64,000 nt of DNA from JAJDTT01 sp022827025 (GCA_965203535.1 OZ241897.1:558001-622000); one strand, 5' to 3'. Positions 34,689 through 47,102 are shown, counted from the stretch's first letter. The notes: a model not told the origin generated them from the letters alone. Made by a program: numbers and translations.

Positions 34689-35744
34689 CTACATCAGGTC
34701 CTGCATGACCTGTTCCAGGATCTCCGGACCCGGCTTGACCTTTTCATGGGGCAGCGACACCAGAGGTTCGTCACACAGGTTCAGCGTGTCCAGGAACGAC
34801 TTGGCCACCGGATTGACGTAGATGAGACCGGTCAACAGTTCCGAGGCAGCGGCGGAACTGTGGAGCATGCGCACGGCCTCCCGGCGATTCATGGGATCGT
34901 AGTCCATGTCCACCTTGCGCAGCCGGATGACGGACCCGTCATGCATCTCCACGTCCATGGCTTCGCCTTCCGGATAGTCCACCGCGGCGATGGGCTCGAA
35001 ACCGGGGACAAAGTCGATCTGGTGCAGCAACTCCTCGTGTTCCTTGGCCCAGGAGTAACTCTTGGTCGATCCGGGATGGTTGTTGAAGGTCACACAGGGG
35101 CTGATCACGTCGAGCATGGCGGTTCCACTGTGGCTGAGCGCCCCCTTCAGGAGCGCCACCAGTTGCTTGGGATCTCCGGCAAAGGAACGAGCCACGTAGG
35201 AGCATCCCATCTCGATCGCCAGCGAACAGCAGTCCATGGCCGGCAACTCGTTGACCACACCGGTCTTGAGCGTGGAGCCGTCGTCGGCGGTCGCCGAGAA
35301 CTGGCCCTTGGTGAGGCCGTAGACGCCATTGTTCTCAATGACGTAGATCATGGGCACGTTGCGCCGCAGCAGGTGGCAGAACTGGCCCAGACCGATGGAG
35401 GCCGTGTCCCCGTCTCCGCTCACGCCGATGCAGACCAGACCTCGATTCGCCAACATGGTTCCCGTGGCGACTGAAGGCATGCGTCCGTGGACGCTGTTGA
35501 AGCCATGCGACGCGTTCATGAAATAGGCCGGCGTCTTGCTGGAGCAGCCGATGCCGCTCATCTTGGCCACGGAGTACGGGTTGACGCCGATCTCGTAGAA
35601 GGCCCGGATGATCTGGTTGGTGATGGCGTCGTGGCCGCACCCGGAGCACAGCGTCGACGGGTGACCCCGGTAGGCGGAACGGGACAACCCGATTCGGTTG
35701 GTTTTCTTTGGCTTCTTCTTTCGCGCCCTTGTACGTACAGCCAT
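34689..35744 (-). CDS. korB: 2-oxoacid:ferredoxin oxidoreductase subunit beta (KorB-like)
   Basis: 351 aa thiamine pyrophosphate-binding subunit that, with the alpha subunit, decarboxylates a 2-oxoacid (probably 2-oxoglutarate) to its CoA ester while reducing ferredoxin. STLCSGCGHDAITNQ supplies cluster Cys residues, GIGCSSKTPAYF another, and GDGDTASIGLGQF...ENNGVYGLTKGQ is the TPP-Mg motif. GFNSVHGRMPSVATG is typical. Nine nt after korA. The basic N-terminus (RTRARKKKPKKTNR) is unusual but short. Confidence 0.94.
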   Translation of the reverse strand: MAVRTRARKKKPKKTNRIGLSRSAYRGHPSTLCSGCGHDAITNQIIRAFYEIGVNPYSVAKMSGIGCSSKTPAYFMNASHGFNSVHGRMPSVATGTMLANRGLVCIGVSGDGDTASIGLGQFCHLLRRNVPMIYVIENNGVYGLTKGQFSATADDGSTLKTGVVNELPAMDCCSLAIEMGCSYVARSFAGDPKQLVALLKGALSHSGTAMLDVISPCVTFNNHPGSTKSYSWAKEHEELLHQIDFVPGFEPIAAVDYPEGEAMDVEMHDGSVIRLRKVDMDYDPMNRREAVRMLHSSAAASELLTGLIYVNPVAKSFLDTLNLCDEPLVSLPHEKVKPGPEILEQVMQDLM

Positions 35745-35753
35745 GGCGTGATT

Positions 35754-37610
35754 TCAGGATGGACGCTCTGCAGCGATCACCTGTTCGGTGACGAAACGGG
35801 CGTCCAGTGGAAGTCCGGTGTAGTGACAGATTTTTCGAATCTTGGTGCCCGCCTCTCCCAACTCCAGTTGGATCAGATCGGCCATCTGGCCGTCCCGATT
35901 CTGCTCGACGACGTATACCCGCCGGCAGACGGCGACGAAGTCCTTCAGCGCGGGACTCAACGGCAGGGCTCGAAGCCGGAGGTAGTTGATCTCGATCCCA
36001 TACTCCTCCAGAAGCTGGTCCCGGCACTCCTCCATGGCCGAGTCCGACGACCCGTAGGCGATGATGCCGATCACAGCCTCGTCTCGCAAGTCGATCACGG
36101 GCTGCGGCACCAGTTCCCTCGCCGTATCGTACTTGCGCTTCAGACGGTCCATGAGTTGGACGTAGTCCTCGGGCCGCTCACTGTAGCCGGCACTGTCGTT
36201 GTGCCCGCTCCCGCGGGTGAAATAGGAGGCCAGGGGATGTTCCGTGCCCGGCAGCGTGCGATAGGGGATCCCGTCCCCGTCCAAGTCGCGGTAACGGGCA
36301 AACTCCCCGGCGCGCTCCAGGTCGGCTGCCGTCAGTACCTTGCCCCGATCCGGCGGCTCGGTGGGATATTCGAAGGGATCGCACATCCAGTTGTTCATGC
36401 CCAGATCCAGATCCGAGCCGACGAAGACCGGCTGCTGCAGCCGCTCCGCCAGGTCGAAAGCCTGCCGGGACATTTCGAAACACTCCTCCATGTCCCCGGG
36501 CAGCAGGACAGGATGAGCCGTGTCCCCGTGCGAGAGACTGTGCAACGACAGTATGTCGCCCTGGGCGGTGCGTGTCGGCAGGCCCGTGCTGGGCCCGACC
36601 CGCTGAACGTCGAATATGACACACGGGATCTCGGCAAAATAGGCCAGTCCCGTAAATTCGCTCATCAACGAGATGCCCGGACCCGAGGTCGAGGTCATGG
36701 ATCTGGCGCCCGACCATCCGGCCCCGATGGCCATGCCGAGGGCCGCCAACTCATCCTCGGCCTGGACGACCGCGAATGTGGCTTTCCCCGTCTCGGGGTC
36801 GGTTCGATACTGCTGCAGGTAGTTGGTGAGAGCTTCTCCCAGACTGCTGGCCGGCGTGATGGGATACCAGGTCACCACGGTCACTCCACCGAACATGGCT
36901 CCGAGGGCGCAGGCGGAATTTCCGTCGATGATGATCTTGCCCCGGGTCTTGTCCATCCTTTCCAGCCGGTACGGATCGCGCTTGGGAAGGTGATCCCGAA
37001 CATACTGAGCCCCCATGTGGGCAATCCGGATGTTCAGGTCGATGGCTTTCTGCTTCGTCTTGAACCACTTGGCGATCGCCGCCTCCACCTGTTCCATCTC
37101 GATGCCCAAAAACTCGGCGACGGAACCCACGTAGGCCATGTTGGCCACCAACTTGCGCAGCCTGGGAATCCGAACCGCCTCCGCCGCCAACTTGCTGAAC
37201 GGAACGGGATAGTAGATCAAGTCGTCCCGGAGTCCGGAGAGCTTGAGCCGCTCTTCGTAGAGCACCACCCGGCCCGGGTCCAGGGTTTCCACGTCCTCAC
37301 GGGCCGTCTGCGGGTTCATCGCAATCAGGATGTCCACTTCCCGCTTGCAGCCGACGTAGCCTCGTTTGGATGCGCGAATGGTGAACCACGTGGGCAGTCC
37401 CGCGATATTGGAGGGGAAAAGGTTCTTGCCGCTGGTGGGAATGCCCATCTGGAAGATGGACCGCATCAGCACGTTGTTGGAACTCTGGCTTCCGGAACCG
37501 TTCACCGTGGCGACCTGAATACTGAGGTCGTTCACCACGCTGGCCTGGATGCCGTCCCGCTGGGGGACGATGGTTTGGGTCTGTGCGACGGCCAAATTTA
37601 TCTCCACCAA
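35754..37610 (-). CDS. korA: 2-oxoacid:acceptor oxidoreductase subunit alpha (gamma-alpha fusion, KorA-like)
   Basis: 618 aa. The first 190 residues are the gamma domain that binds CoA (VATVNGSGSQSSNNVLMRSI, KREVDILIAMNPQTARED); the rest is the alpha domain (DGNSACALGAMFGGVTVVTW, YPITPASSLGEALTNYL, STSGPGISLMSEFTGLAYFA, QRVGPSTGLPTRTAQGDI). This gamma-alpha order is normal for bacterial KorA/OforA. Part of the TCA cycle in its ferredoxin-dependent form; no separate delta/ferredoxin gene is adjacent. The start is TTG 37610 or GTG 37607; neither has a strong ribosome site. Confidence 0.93.
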   Translation of the reverse strand: MVEINLAVAQTQTIVPQRDGIQASVVNDLSIQVATVNGSGSQSSNNVLMRSIFQMGIPTSGKNLFPSNIAGLPTWFTIRASKRGYVGCKREVDILIAMNPQTAREDVETLDPGRVVLYEERLKLSGLRDDLIYYPVPFSKLAAEAVRIPRLRKLVANMAYVGSVAEFLGIEMEQVEAAIAKWFKTKQKAIDLNIRIAHMGAQYVRDHLPKRDPYRLERMDKTRGKIIIDGNSACALGAMFGGVTVVTWYPITPASSLGEALTNYLQQYRTDPETGKATFAVVQAEDELAALGMAIGAGWSGARSMTSTSGPGISLMSEFTGLAYFAEIPCVIFDVQRVGPSTGLPTRTAQGDILSLHSLSHGDTAHPVLLPGDMEECFEMSRQAFDLAERLQQPVFVGSDLDLGMNNWMCDPFEYPTEPPDRGKVLTAADLERAGEFARYRDLDGDGIPYRTLPGTEHPLASYFTRGSGHNDSAGYSERPEDYVQLMDRLKRKYDTARELVPQPVIDLRDEAVIGIIAYGSSDSAMEECRDQLLEEYGIEINYLRLRALPLSPALKDFVAVCRRVYVVEQNRDGQMADLIQLELGEAGTKIRKICHYTGLPLDARFVTEQVIAAERPS

Positions 37611-37716
37611 ATCCGGGGACAGCGTCTCCCCGCCAAACGCGGAATCATTTTAGCAAAATACCAGGACAAATCACCCGAAATGCGCATTCTTCTTTGTTGT
37701 AGACTTTCGGGCCAGG

Positions 37717-38463
37717 ATGTCCAGGGACCATCTCCATTTCATTCTGGTCCGGACCCGGTTCGCCTCCAATCTGGGTGCGGCCGCCCGCATCCTGAAGAAC
37801 ATGGGTTTCCGCCGCCTGGTCCTGATACGGCCCCGTTGCGAGGTCGGGGCCGAGGCCCGCATGATGGCCATGAAGGGAGCCGATCTGGTGGACGACGCCG
37901 TCTACTATCCTTCTCTCCGCGAGGCGAAGCGGGAGATTCGGATTCTGGCAGGGACCACGGCGAGATCGCCGAAAACAGGAACCCGCCGCGTCAGCAGCCG
38001 GACCCTGGCCGGCGAACTGGCCCCCCGGTACGGGTCCGCACCGCTGGGCATCGTCTTCGGACCGGAAGACAACGGTTTGTCGAGGGACGAGCTCCGGCTC
38101 TGTGAGTGGCTGGTGGAAATCCCCACGGCCGGGGATTATCCGGTCCTGAATCTGGCTCAGGCAGTGGGCCTCGTGGCCTACGACCTCCACTCGGCGGCTC
38201 TTGCGCCGGATGATTCTCCGTTTCTGAACCTTGCAGACCCGGCGGAATTCCGGTCTTTGATCGCTCGCCTGGAGACCGTCCTCACGTCGGCCGCCCTCCC
38301 CCCGCACCTGTCCCGGCAGCGAATCCTGGCCCGCTTGAACAGAATCCTGGGACGCGCGCAGTTGGAAAAGGAGGACGTCAAGCTGCTGAGGAGTTTGCTG
38401 ACCCTGGTTTCCCGTTCCCGTCCGGGGAATCGGCGGTCTGGACCGCGGGGGCTTCGCGAATGA
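37717..38463 (+). CDS. trmJ: TrmJ-like tRNA (cytidine/uridine-2'-O-)-methyltransferase, SpoU/TrmH family
   Basis: 248 aa SPOUT-fold methyltransferase using SAM. N-terminal FILVRTRFASNLGAAARILK (substrate Asn/Arg), VFGPEDNGLSRDEL and IPTAGDYPVLNLAQAVGLVA are the three TrmH motifs with the knot region. A C-terminal helical tail (LPPHLSRQRILARLNRILGR) fits TrmJ, which methylates position 32 of tRNA. Divergent from korA. Its last 86 nt overlap, tail to tail, the radical SAM gene. Confidence 0.88.
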   Translation: MSRDHLHFILVRTRFASNLGAAARILKNMGFRRLVLIRPRCEVGAEARMMAMKGADLVDDAVYYPSLREAKREIRILAGTTARSPKTGTRRVSSRTLAGELAPRYGSAPLGIVFGPEDNGLSRDELRLCEWLVEIPTAGDYPVLNLAQAVGLVAYDLHSAALAPDDSPFLNLADPAEFRSLIARLETVLTSAALPPHLSRQRILARLNRILGRAQLEKEDVKLLRSLLTLVSRSRPGNRRSGPRGLRE

Positions 38464-39739
38464 CGTCCATGAAGGAAGAGACGGAGAAAACGGCGTTGCC
38501 GATGCCCGGTTTCCCGTAACCCGGCGGGACCGGGAGACGGTAACGTTCATGGGTATCCCGCCAGACTCGCAGCAACCCCAGGTGATACTCGAGAGGGGCG
38601 CCTCCGGGATTGGACTTCCCCAGGACGCTCAACGGTTCCGGACACCAGGTGGTGAAGCGGGGCGCCACGCCTCGGCTCATGAAGAAATCGAGCCCCTCGC
38701 CGGTGGAGGCCAGCGCCTCCTCGACGCTGGTGAATCCGGCTGGCTGGGCCATCTCGATTCCGGCGACGAAATTGGGGATCACGTGGGACGGCCCGAACAC
38801 CTCGGCCGCATCCAGGATCCGCCGAATCCACTCGTCCCGTCCGATGTACCGGGCCTTTCCCGGACAGATGATCTCGAAGAGCCTGGCGTCCCACACCTCG
38901 TAGTTGGGATGGTAGATCCGGACGCCGGCATCCTTGAAGCGTTGGACCGATTCCCGCGGCAGCGCCTGGACCACCACCTTGCCCAGCCAGCGTCCCGGAA
39001 ACCGCTCCTCGATGGCTTCCGGATACCGGAGGTAAAAATCGATCTCCTCCCGGCCATCCAACTGCGAGGTGATGCTGCCGCCGGTCACCGTATAGGCCTT
39101 GCTGATCGAATCGGTGTCCTGAATGATCTCGAGCGCCTCCAGAATCTCCTCGACCGTCTTCACGCCGGTATAGGAACGGCCCGATTTTCGCTGCTGCCGA
39201 TAGTTCTCGTTGATGTCGCAGAACTGGCATTCCACCTTGCGTCCGAAGTACTGGCAGATCCGGAAGACGGTGAGATAGAGGAGATACCCCCATTCGATGC
39301 TCGGCGCGATGTCGGTTATGGGCTTGCCGCTGGCGAGGGTGGACTTGTAGTACTCGGGAACCGCCGGAAGCTCCACGCCGCAGACCTCCACCCCGTCCAG
39401 GATCAGGACCAGCCTCCCGTCTCCGGAGCAGTCGACGCGGTAGGGGGACCCCGGATTCAGCCGGACCGAAACGATGGTCCGCCGGAAATTCCCCGCCCCG
39501 CCGGTCAGGCAGATCTCCTCGGGCGCATGCAGGTTCTCCTGCTGCTCCATCTCGGTGATGGGCACCAGGTCGAAGGAGAAGATGAAATAGGCCTTGGGTT
39601 TGTACCCGGACGCGATGGCCAGGGCATCCCTGGAAAAAGCGATCCCCGTGCGCAGGAGGTCCTCTTTGATGACGACTTCGCGCGGCAGGTCCCGATAAGT
39701 CTCGGCCAGTGATTCGACCAGATCCAGGCGTGGGCTCAC
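38378..39739 (-). CDS. Radical SAM protein with an atypical C-x8-C-x2-C motif
   Basis: 453 aa from GTG 39739. The cluster-binding Cys are at 162, 171 and 174 (RICQYFGRKVECQFCDINEN), a C-x8-C-x2-C spacing rather than C-x3-C-x2-C. The aromatic before the last Cys, the barrel and later strands (TVTGGSITSQLDGREEIDFY, IYHPNYEVWDARLFEIICPG, IPNFVAGIEMAQP) support a genuine radical SAM fold. An N-terminal domain of about 150 residues precedes it and the C-terminus is low complexity. The product is unknown; no partner gene is adjacent. Not ThiC, BioB or Elp3 by motif. Confidence 0.8.
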   Translation of the reverse strand: MSPRLDLVESLAETYRDLPREVVIKEDLLRTGIAFSRDALAIASGYKPKAYFIFSFDLVPITEMEQQENLHAPEEICLTGGAGNFRRTIVSVRLNPGSPYRVDCSGDGRLVLILDGVEVCGVELPAVPEYYKSTLASGKPITDIAPSIEWGYLLYLTVFRICQYFGRKVECQFCDINENYRQQRKSGRSYTGVKTVEEILEALEIIQDTDSISKAYTVTGGSITSQLDGREEIDFYLRYPEAIEERFPGRWLGKVVVQALPRESVQRFKDAGVRIYHPNYEVWDARLFEIICPGKARYIGRDEWIRRILDAAEVFGPSHVIPNFVAGIEMAQPAGFTSVEEALASTGEGLDFFMSRGVAPRFTTWCPEPLSVLGKSNPGGAPLEYHLGLLRVWRDTHERYRLPVPPGYGKPGIGNAVFSVSSFMDVIREAPAVQTADSPDGNGKPGSANSSAA

Positions 39740-39774
39740 AACGCTTTAATTTAACAGAAAGGGAGGAGAACGGC

Positions 39775-39801
39775 GTAGGGGAGCCCCTTGCAGACGCCCT
39801 C
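39775..39801. repeat. Intergenic hairpin repeat (GTAGGGGAGCCCCTTG unit)
   Basis: Degenerate member of the GTAGGGGCGACC family, between the radical SAM gene and carB. Confidence 0.55.
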
Positions 39802-39857
39802 TATACCGCTTTTTCTCCTTGATTCTCCGCCCCTTCCCCTTCCAGATCCGGGGGCTT

Positions 39858-43115
<3,258 letters not shown>

Positions 43116-43148
43116 TCCTGCAGTGCTCGAGAACTTGGTCTACGGAAT

Positions 43149-44237
43149 TCAATCTGTCCGGTGGCTTCGCATCAGGTCGAGGAAATCGTCGAACAGGTAC
43201 CTGGAGTCATGGGGCCCCGGTGAAGCCTCGGGATGATACTGAACGGAAAAGGCCGGCAGGGACCGGTGTCGCATGCCTTCCAGAGTCTGGTCGTTGAGGT
43301 TGATATGGGTCAACTGGACTTTGCTCTGGTCCAAGGACTCGGGGTCCACGGCGAACCCGTGGTTTTGAGACGTGATCTCGATTTTGCGGGTCACCAGATT
43401 CTGGACCGGCTGATTGCCGCCTCGATGACCGAACTTCAATTTGTAGGTCCGCCCGCCGAAGGCCAATCCCATGAGCTGGTGCCCCAGGCAGATTCCGAAG
43501 ACGGGTTTCTTTCCCAAAAGCCTCCTGACGTTGGCGACAATGTAGTCAAGCGGTTCCGGGTCACCCGGACCATTCGACAGGAAGACACCGTCCGGGTTCA
43601 TCGCCAGCACGTCTTCCGCAGCCGTGGTCGCCGGGACGACGGTGACGTTGCAACCGCGCGAGGCGAGGCATCGAAGGATATTGTGTTTGATTCCGAAGTC
43701 GTAGGCCACTACCCGGAACCTGGAATCCTCCACCGGCCACGAATAGGACTCCGGGGTGGTGACGAACTTCACGCAGTCCAGTCCCGCCATCGTGGGATGA
43801 GCCAGAACTTTCCGCCGGATGGACTCGACGGAGGAGGTGGAGATTCCCCCCCGCATGGCCCCCTGCTCCCGGATGCGGCGAACCAGGGCCCGGGTGTCGA
43901 CTTCGGAGATGCCACCGATGCCATGCTGTTTCAGATAGGCGTCCAGCGTCTGCTCTCCCCGCCAGTTGCTGTAGATGGGACTGCACTCGCGGAGGACGAA
44001 CCCTTCCACGTGGGGCTTGAGGGACTCTCCATCTTCGGAGTTGGTTCCGTAGTTTCCGATCTGGGGCTGGGTCATGACCACGATCTGACCGGCGTAGGAG
44101 GGGTCGGTCAGAATCTCCTGGTATCCCGTCATGGAGGTGTTGAAAACCACCTCGCCCAATGATTCCGTGTCTGCGCCGAAGGCGACGCCTTCATACACAG
44201 TCCCATCTTCCAGATATAGAATCGCCCGCTTGTCCAC
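43149..44237 (-). CDS. carA: Carbamoyl-phosphate synthase small subunit
   Basis: 362 aa glutaminase subunit that feeds ammonia to CarB. N-terminal carA domain (LYLEDGTVYEGVAFGADTES, GYQEILTDPSYAGQIV) and C-terminal class I amidotransferase with nucleophile Cys in VFGICLGHQLMGLAFGG and His-Glu in FSVQYHPEASPGPHDSRYLF. 54 nt after lepB on the same strand, so probably in one transcript with it. Confidence 0.98.
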   Translation of the reverse strand: MDKRAILYLEDGTVYEGVAFGADTESLGEVVFNTSMTGYQEILTDPSYAGQIVVMTQPQIGNYGTNSEDGESLKPHVEGFVLRECSPIYSNWRGEQTLDAYLKQHGIGGISEVDTRALVRRIREQGAMRGGISTSSVESIRRKVLAHPTMAGLDCVKFVTTPESYSWPVEDSRFRVVAYDFGIKHNILRCLASRGCNVTVVPATTAAEDVLAMNPDGVFLSNGPGDPEPLDYIVANVRRLLGKKPVFGICLGHQLMGLAFGGRTYKLKFGHRGGNQPVQNLVTRKIEITSQNHGFAVDPESLDQSKVQLTHINLNDQTLEGMRHRSLPAFSVQYHPEASPGPHDSRYLFDDFLDLMRSHRTD

Positions 44238-44291
44238 GTCTCTTGGATCCTCGAATCAGGGAGGTCTGGTCGTGCCGGGTCCGTCTCCCGG

Positions 44292-44912
44292 CTATTCGAT
44301 CATGCCCGCCTTGGAGACGGGCCAGTATCGGAACACGGCCTTCCCGAAAATGTTCCGGCGCGGCACGCATCCCCAGTTTCGACTGTCGTTGCTGGAGTTT
44401 CTCCGATCTCCCAGAACAAAGAACTCGTCCTCCGGAACCTTGGTCGTATGATAATCGTGGTCCAGGTACTCGGGCCGCAAATAAGGTTCCTCCAAGCGCC
44501 GGCCATCGACGAATACGACGCCTCCTTTGATCTCCACGGTTTCACCGGGAATCCCGATGACCCGTTTGATGAAAGACTTGGCCGGGTTCCTAGGGTACCA
44601 GAAGACCACGATATCGCCGCGTTCGATACTCGAGAACCGATAGGAGAGCTTGCTGACAAAAATCCGTTCCTGATCAGCCAAGCGGGGGGCCATGCTGGTC
44701 CCCTCCACCTTGACCGGCTGGACCACGAATACGACGATGAGGACGGCGGCGACTGCGGCGACGAGGATGTCTCGAGCCCAACCGCGCAACTCATTGAAAA
44801 CGCCGGCCAGAGACCCCTGGTTCTCGCTGTCCCGGGCCTCTGTCCGTTCCTGTCGGACCGCGGTTTCCGGCGGTTGCTCTTCAGGCATCTCCTGCTGGAC
44901 CGCTCCCTCCAA
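44292..44912 (-). CDS. lepB: Signal peptidase I
   Basis: 206 aa inner-membrane serine protease that removes Sec and Tat signal peptides. An acidic N-terminal tail precedes one membrane helix (ILVAAVAAVLIVVFVVQPVK). Catalytic Ser in VEGTSMAPRL and Lys in SFIKRVIGIPGETVEIKGG; box E is VLGDRRNSSNDSRNWGCVPR, with the usual GDNR changed to GDRR. Start TTG 44912 or ATG 44888; the acidic tail makes both possible. Head gene of lepB-carA-carB. Confidence 0.95.
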   Translation of the reverse strand: MEGAVQQEMPEEQPPETAVRQERTEARDSENQGSLAGVFNELRGWARDILVAAVAAVLIVVFVVQPVKVEGTSMAPRLADQERIFVSKLSYRFSSIERGDIVVFWYPRNPAKSFIKRVIGIPGETVEIKGGVVFVDGRRLEEPYLRPEYLDHDYHTTKVPEDEFFVLGDRRNSSNDSRNWGCVPRRNIFGKAVFRYWPVSKAGMIE

Positions 44913-45008
44913 CGGAGTTCATAGATACCACAGTTCAGAAAACGAACTCAACCGGGCCGGCGAGCACCACACCCGCAGTTTCCTTGGTGGACGAGGCGTG
45001 ATAAACCG

Positions 45009-45018
45009 AGTATAGCAC
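45009..45018 (-). promoter_or_regulatory. Extended -10 promoter candidate for lepB-carAB
   Basis: Minus strand reads TGC-TATACT (TATACT at 45014-45009), an extended -10 element about 90 nt upstream of lepB. No good -35 box. Confidence 0.4.
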
Positions 45019-45098
45019 CTCGTTGACAACCCCCGGAGTCGCGGCGTGGAAACCGCCGGATGCCGGCGGGTTGCGGACCGGAAACAGGAGTACGCTGC

Positions 45099-45632
45099 AT
45101 GCTGGTGCCCGGCCGATTGTTCTTGACGCGTGGTTCCGGACGCCACCGCGAGAAACTGATCAGTTGGGAATCGGCGCTCCACGACGCCGGGATCTCCTCC
45201 TTCAATCTGGTTCGCGTCTCCAGCATCTTTCCTCCAGGGTGCAAGTTGGTCAGCAGGGAGGAGGGACTGAAGGCGTTGGTCCCGGGTCAAGTGGTGTTCG
45301 CCGTGATCAGCAACAATGCGACCTCCGAGCCCGGCCGCTTGATTGCCGCGTCCATCGGATTGGCCACGCCCCGGGATTCGAACCGGCATGGCTACCTGAG
45401 CGAGCACCACAGTTTCGGAGAAACCGCGGCGACAGCGGGAAACCACGCCGAGAACGTGGCAGCTCAGATGCTGTCCGCGAGCCTGGGACTGCCGTCGCGC
45501 GAGGATGCCGCCGGCAACGACCGGAAACGGTGCGGCGAGTTCGCCGCAACCACCAGTATCGCCCGGTGCGCCACCGGTGACCGGAACGGCCTGTGGACGA
45601 CCGTCGTGGCGGCGGCCATCCTGCTGCCGTGA
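45099..45632 (+). CDS. pdaD: Pyruvoyl-dependent arginine decarboxylase
   Basis: 177 aa from ATG 45099, preceded by AGGAG at 45086-45090. Converts arginine to agmatine, the first step of one polyamine route. The proenzyme cuts itself between Ser41 and Ser42 in NLVRVSSIFPPGCK to form the pyruvoyl cofactor. Further family blocks: VPGQVVFAVISNNATSEPGR, SNRHGYLSEHHSFGET and AENVAAQMLS. Stands alone; no agmatinase or ureohydrolase is beside it. Divergent from lepB. Confidence 0.93.
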   Translation: MLVPGRLFLTRGSGRHREKLISWESALHDAGISSFNLVRVSSIFPPGCKLVSREEGLKALVPGQVVFAVISNNATSEPGRLIAASIGLATPRDSNRHGYLSEHHSFGETAATAGNHAENVAAQMLSASLGLPSREDAAGNDRKRCGEFAATTSIARCATGDRNGLWTTVVAAAILLP

Positions 45633-45699
45633 TGCGCCAGGGATGAGGGCCACGACCTGGTTGCCGGACCGGCCCCGCCGGGAGGCATCGGCGCTCGGC

Positions 45700-46269
45700 T
45701 CAGACCTCCAGGACCTCACTCTCCTTCTGCCGGCCCAGATCATCCGCCTGGGTGATGAAGCCGTCGGTGATCTTCTGGACCTGATCGTACCCGCGGTGTT
45801 CGTCATCCTCGGAGATGGCCTTGCTTCTGGAGAGTTTCTTCAACCGGTCGTTGGAGTTCCGGCGAATGTTCCTGACCGCGGTCCGGTGCTGTTCGGTCAC
45901 CTTGCGGACATGCTTGGCCAACTGCTTGCGGCGCTCCTCGGTCAGCGGAGGGATGGGCACCCGGATGAGCCGCCCGTCGCTGGAAGGATTCAGGCCCAGA
46001 TTGGAGGCCAGAATCGCCCGGGTGATGCTCTCGATCTGGGTCGGGTCCCAAGGCTGGATGGTCACCATGGCCGCTTCCGCCACATGCAAGGTGGCGAGCT
46101 GGTTGAGGGGCGTCAGCGTACCGTAGTAATCCACCCTGATGGGATCGAACAGATGGAGCGAGGCGCGGCCCGTGCGGACCGTCGCCAGCTCCCGGCTCAG
46201 ATCCTCCACCGACTTTCGCATTCGGGTTCGGGTTTCAGTCATCACCTGCTCGATGGAGTTCCCGTTCAT
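45700..46269 (-). CDS. frr: Ribosome recycling factor
   Basis: 189 aa. Splits post-termination ribosomes together with EF-G. Typical sequence throughout: SVEDLSRELATVRTGRASLH, VDYYGTLTPLNQLATLHV, VTIQPWDPTQIESITRAI, LIRVPIPPLTEERRKQLAKH and IRRNSNDRLKKL. Last gene of the rplM-to-frr cluster, 39 nt after pyrH. Confidence 0.98.
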   Translation of the reverse strand: MNGNSIEQVMTETRTRMRKSVEDLSRELATVRTGRASLHLFDPIRVDYYGTLTPLNQLATLHVAEAAMVTIQPWDPTQIESITRAILASNLGLNPSSDGRLIRVPIPPLTEERRKQLAKHVRKVTEQHRTAVRNIRRNSNDRLKKLSRSKAISEDDEHRGYDQVQKITDGFITQADDLGRQKESEVLEV

Positions 46270-46308
46270 GCTGTCCCCCCCCTTGAGGCAAACCGGGCAC
46301 GGATCGTT

Positions 46309-47067
46309 TCAGTGGCTGATGATGGATCCCACCTTCTTGCCCAGGACCGCATTGGTGATGTTCCCCTTCTGCCGGAGACTGAACACAATGATGGGTAGAT
46401 CGTGATCCATGCACAACGATATGGCCGTTGCGTCCATCACCTTGAGACCTTTTTCCAGAACCTGAAGATAGGTGAGCCGGTCGAAGCGTTCGGCATCCGC
46501 ATTGACTTGCGGGTCCGAATCGTAAACACCGTCGACTTTGGTCCCCTTCAAGATCGCATCGGCGTGGATTTCCATCGCCCGCAGGGCCGCCGCCGTGTCG
46601 GTGGAGAAATAGGGACTCCCGGTGCCGGCCGCGAAGATGACGACGCGTTTCTTTTCCAGGTGCCGGATGGCTCGCCGCCGAATGAAGGGCTCGGCAAGTT
46701 CCGAGACATGGATGGCGCTCAGAACCCGGGTGTCGACGTCGTTTTTCTCGAGGGCGTTCTGCAAGGCCAGAGAGTTGATGATGGTGGCCAGCATGCCCAT
46801 GTAGTCGCCCGTGGCCCGGTCGAACCCGGCCTCGCTGACGTTCACACCGCGGATGATGTTGCCGCCGCCGACAACGACGGCAGTCTCGACACCCAGTGCG
46901 TGAACTTCTTTGACCTGGAGGGCGACCCCCTTCATCATGGCGGGATCGACGCCGAAGTGGCCCTCGCCCATGAGCATTTCGCCGCTGAGCTTGACGAGAA
47001 GCCGCCGGTAGGCGGGTCGTTCCAGCTTGACCGGGTCTCCCAACGGCGCCTGGCTCTCCTGGGGCAA
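46309..47067 (-). CDS. pyrH: Uridylate kinase PyrH
   Basis: 252 aa, phosphorylates UMP to UDP. Start is TTG 47067 because AGGAGG lies 5 nt before it and a longer in-frame ORF would overlap tsf. Motifs: RRLLVKLSGEMLMGE, VVVGGGNIIRG, FDRATGDYMGMLATIINSLA, FAAGTGSPYFSTDTAAALRA and KVDGVYDSDP. Conserved neighbours tsf and frr. Confidence 0.96.
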   Translation of the reverse strand: MPQESQAPLGDPVKLERPAYRRLLVKLSGEMLMGEGHFGVDPAMMKGVALQVKEVHALGVETAVVVGGGNIIRGVNVSEAGFDRATGDYMGMLATIINSLALQNALEKNDVDTRVLSAIHVSELAEPFIRRRAIRHLEKKRVVIFAAGTGSPYFSTDTAAALRAMEIHADAILKGTKVDGVYDSDPQVNADAERFDRLTYLQVLEKGLKVMDATAISLCMDHDLPIIVFSLRQKGNITNAVLGKKVGSIISH

Positions 47068-47102
47068 AACCGCCTCCTGTGAATGCGAGAAACTCCCCGG
47101 CG

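Noticed and set aside
35487..38105. 872-codon plus-strand ORF opposite korA/korB
   Set aside because: No domain; both kor genes are well conserved on the other strand.
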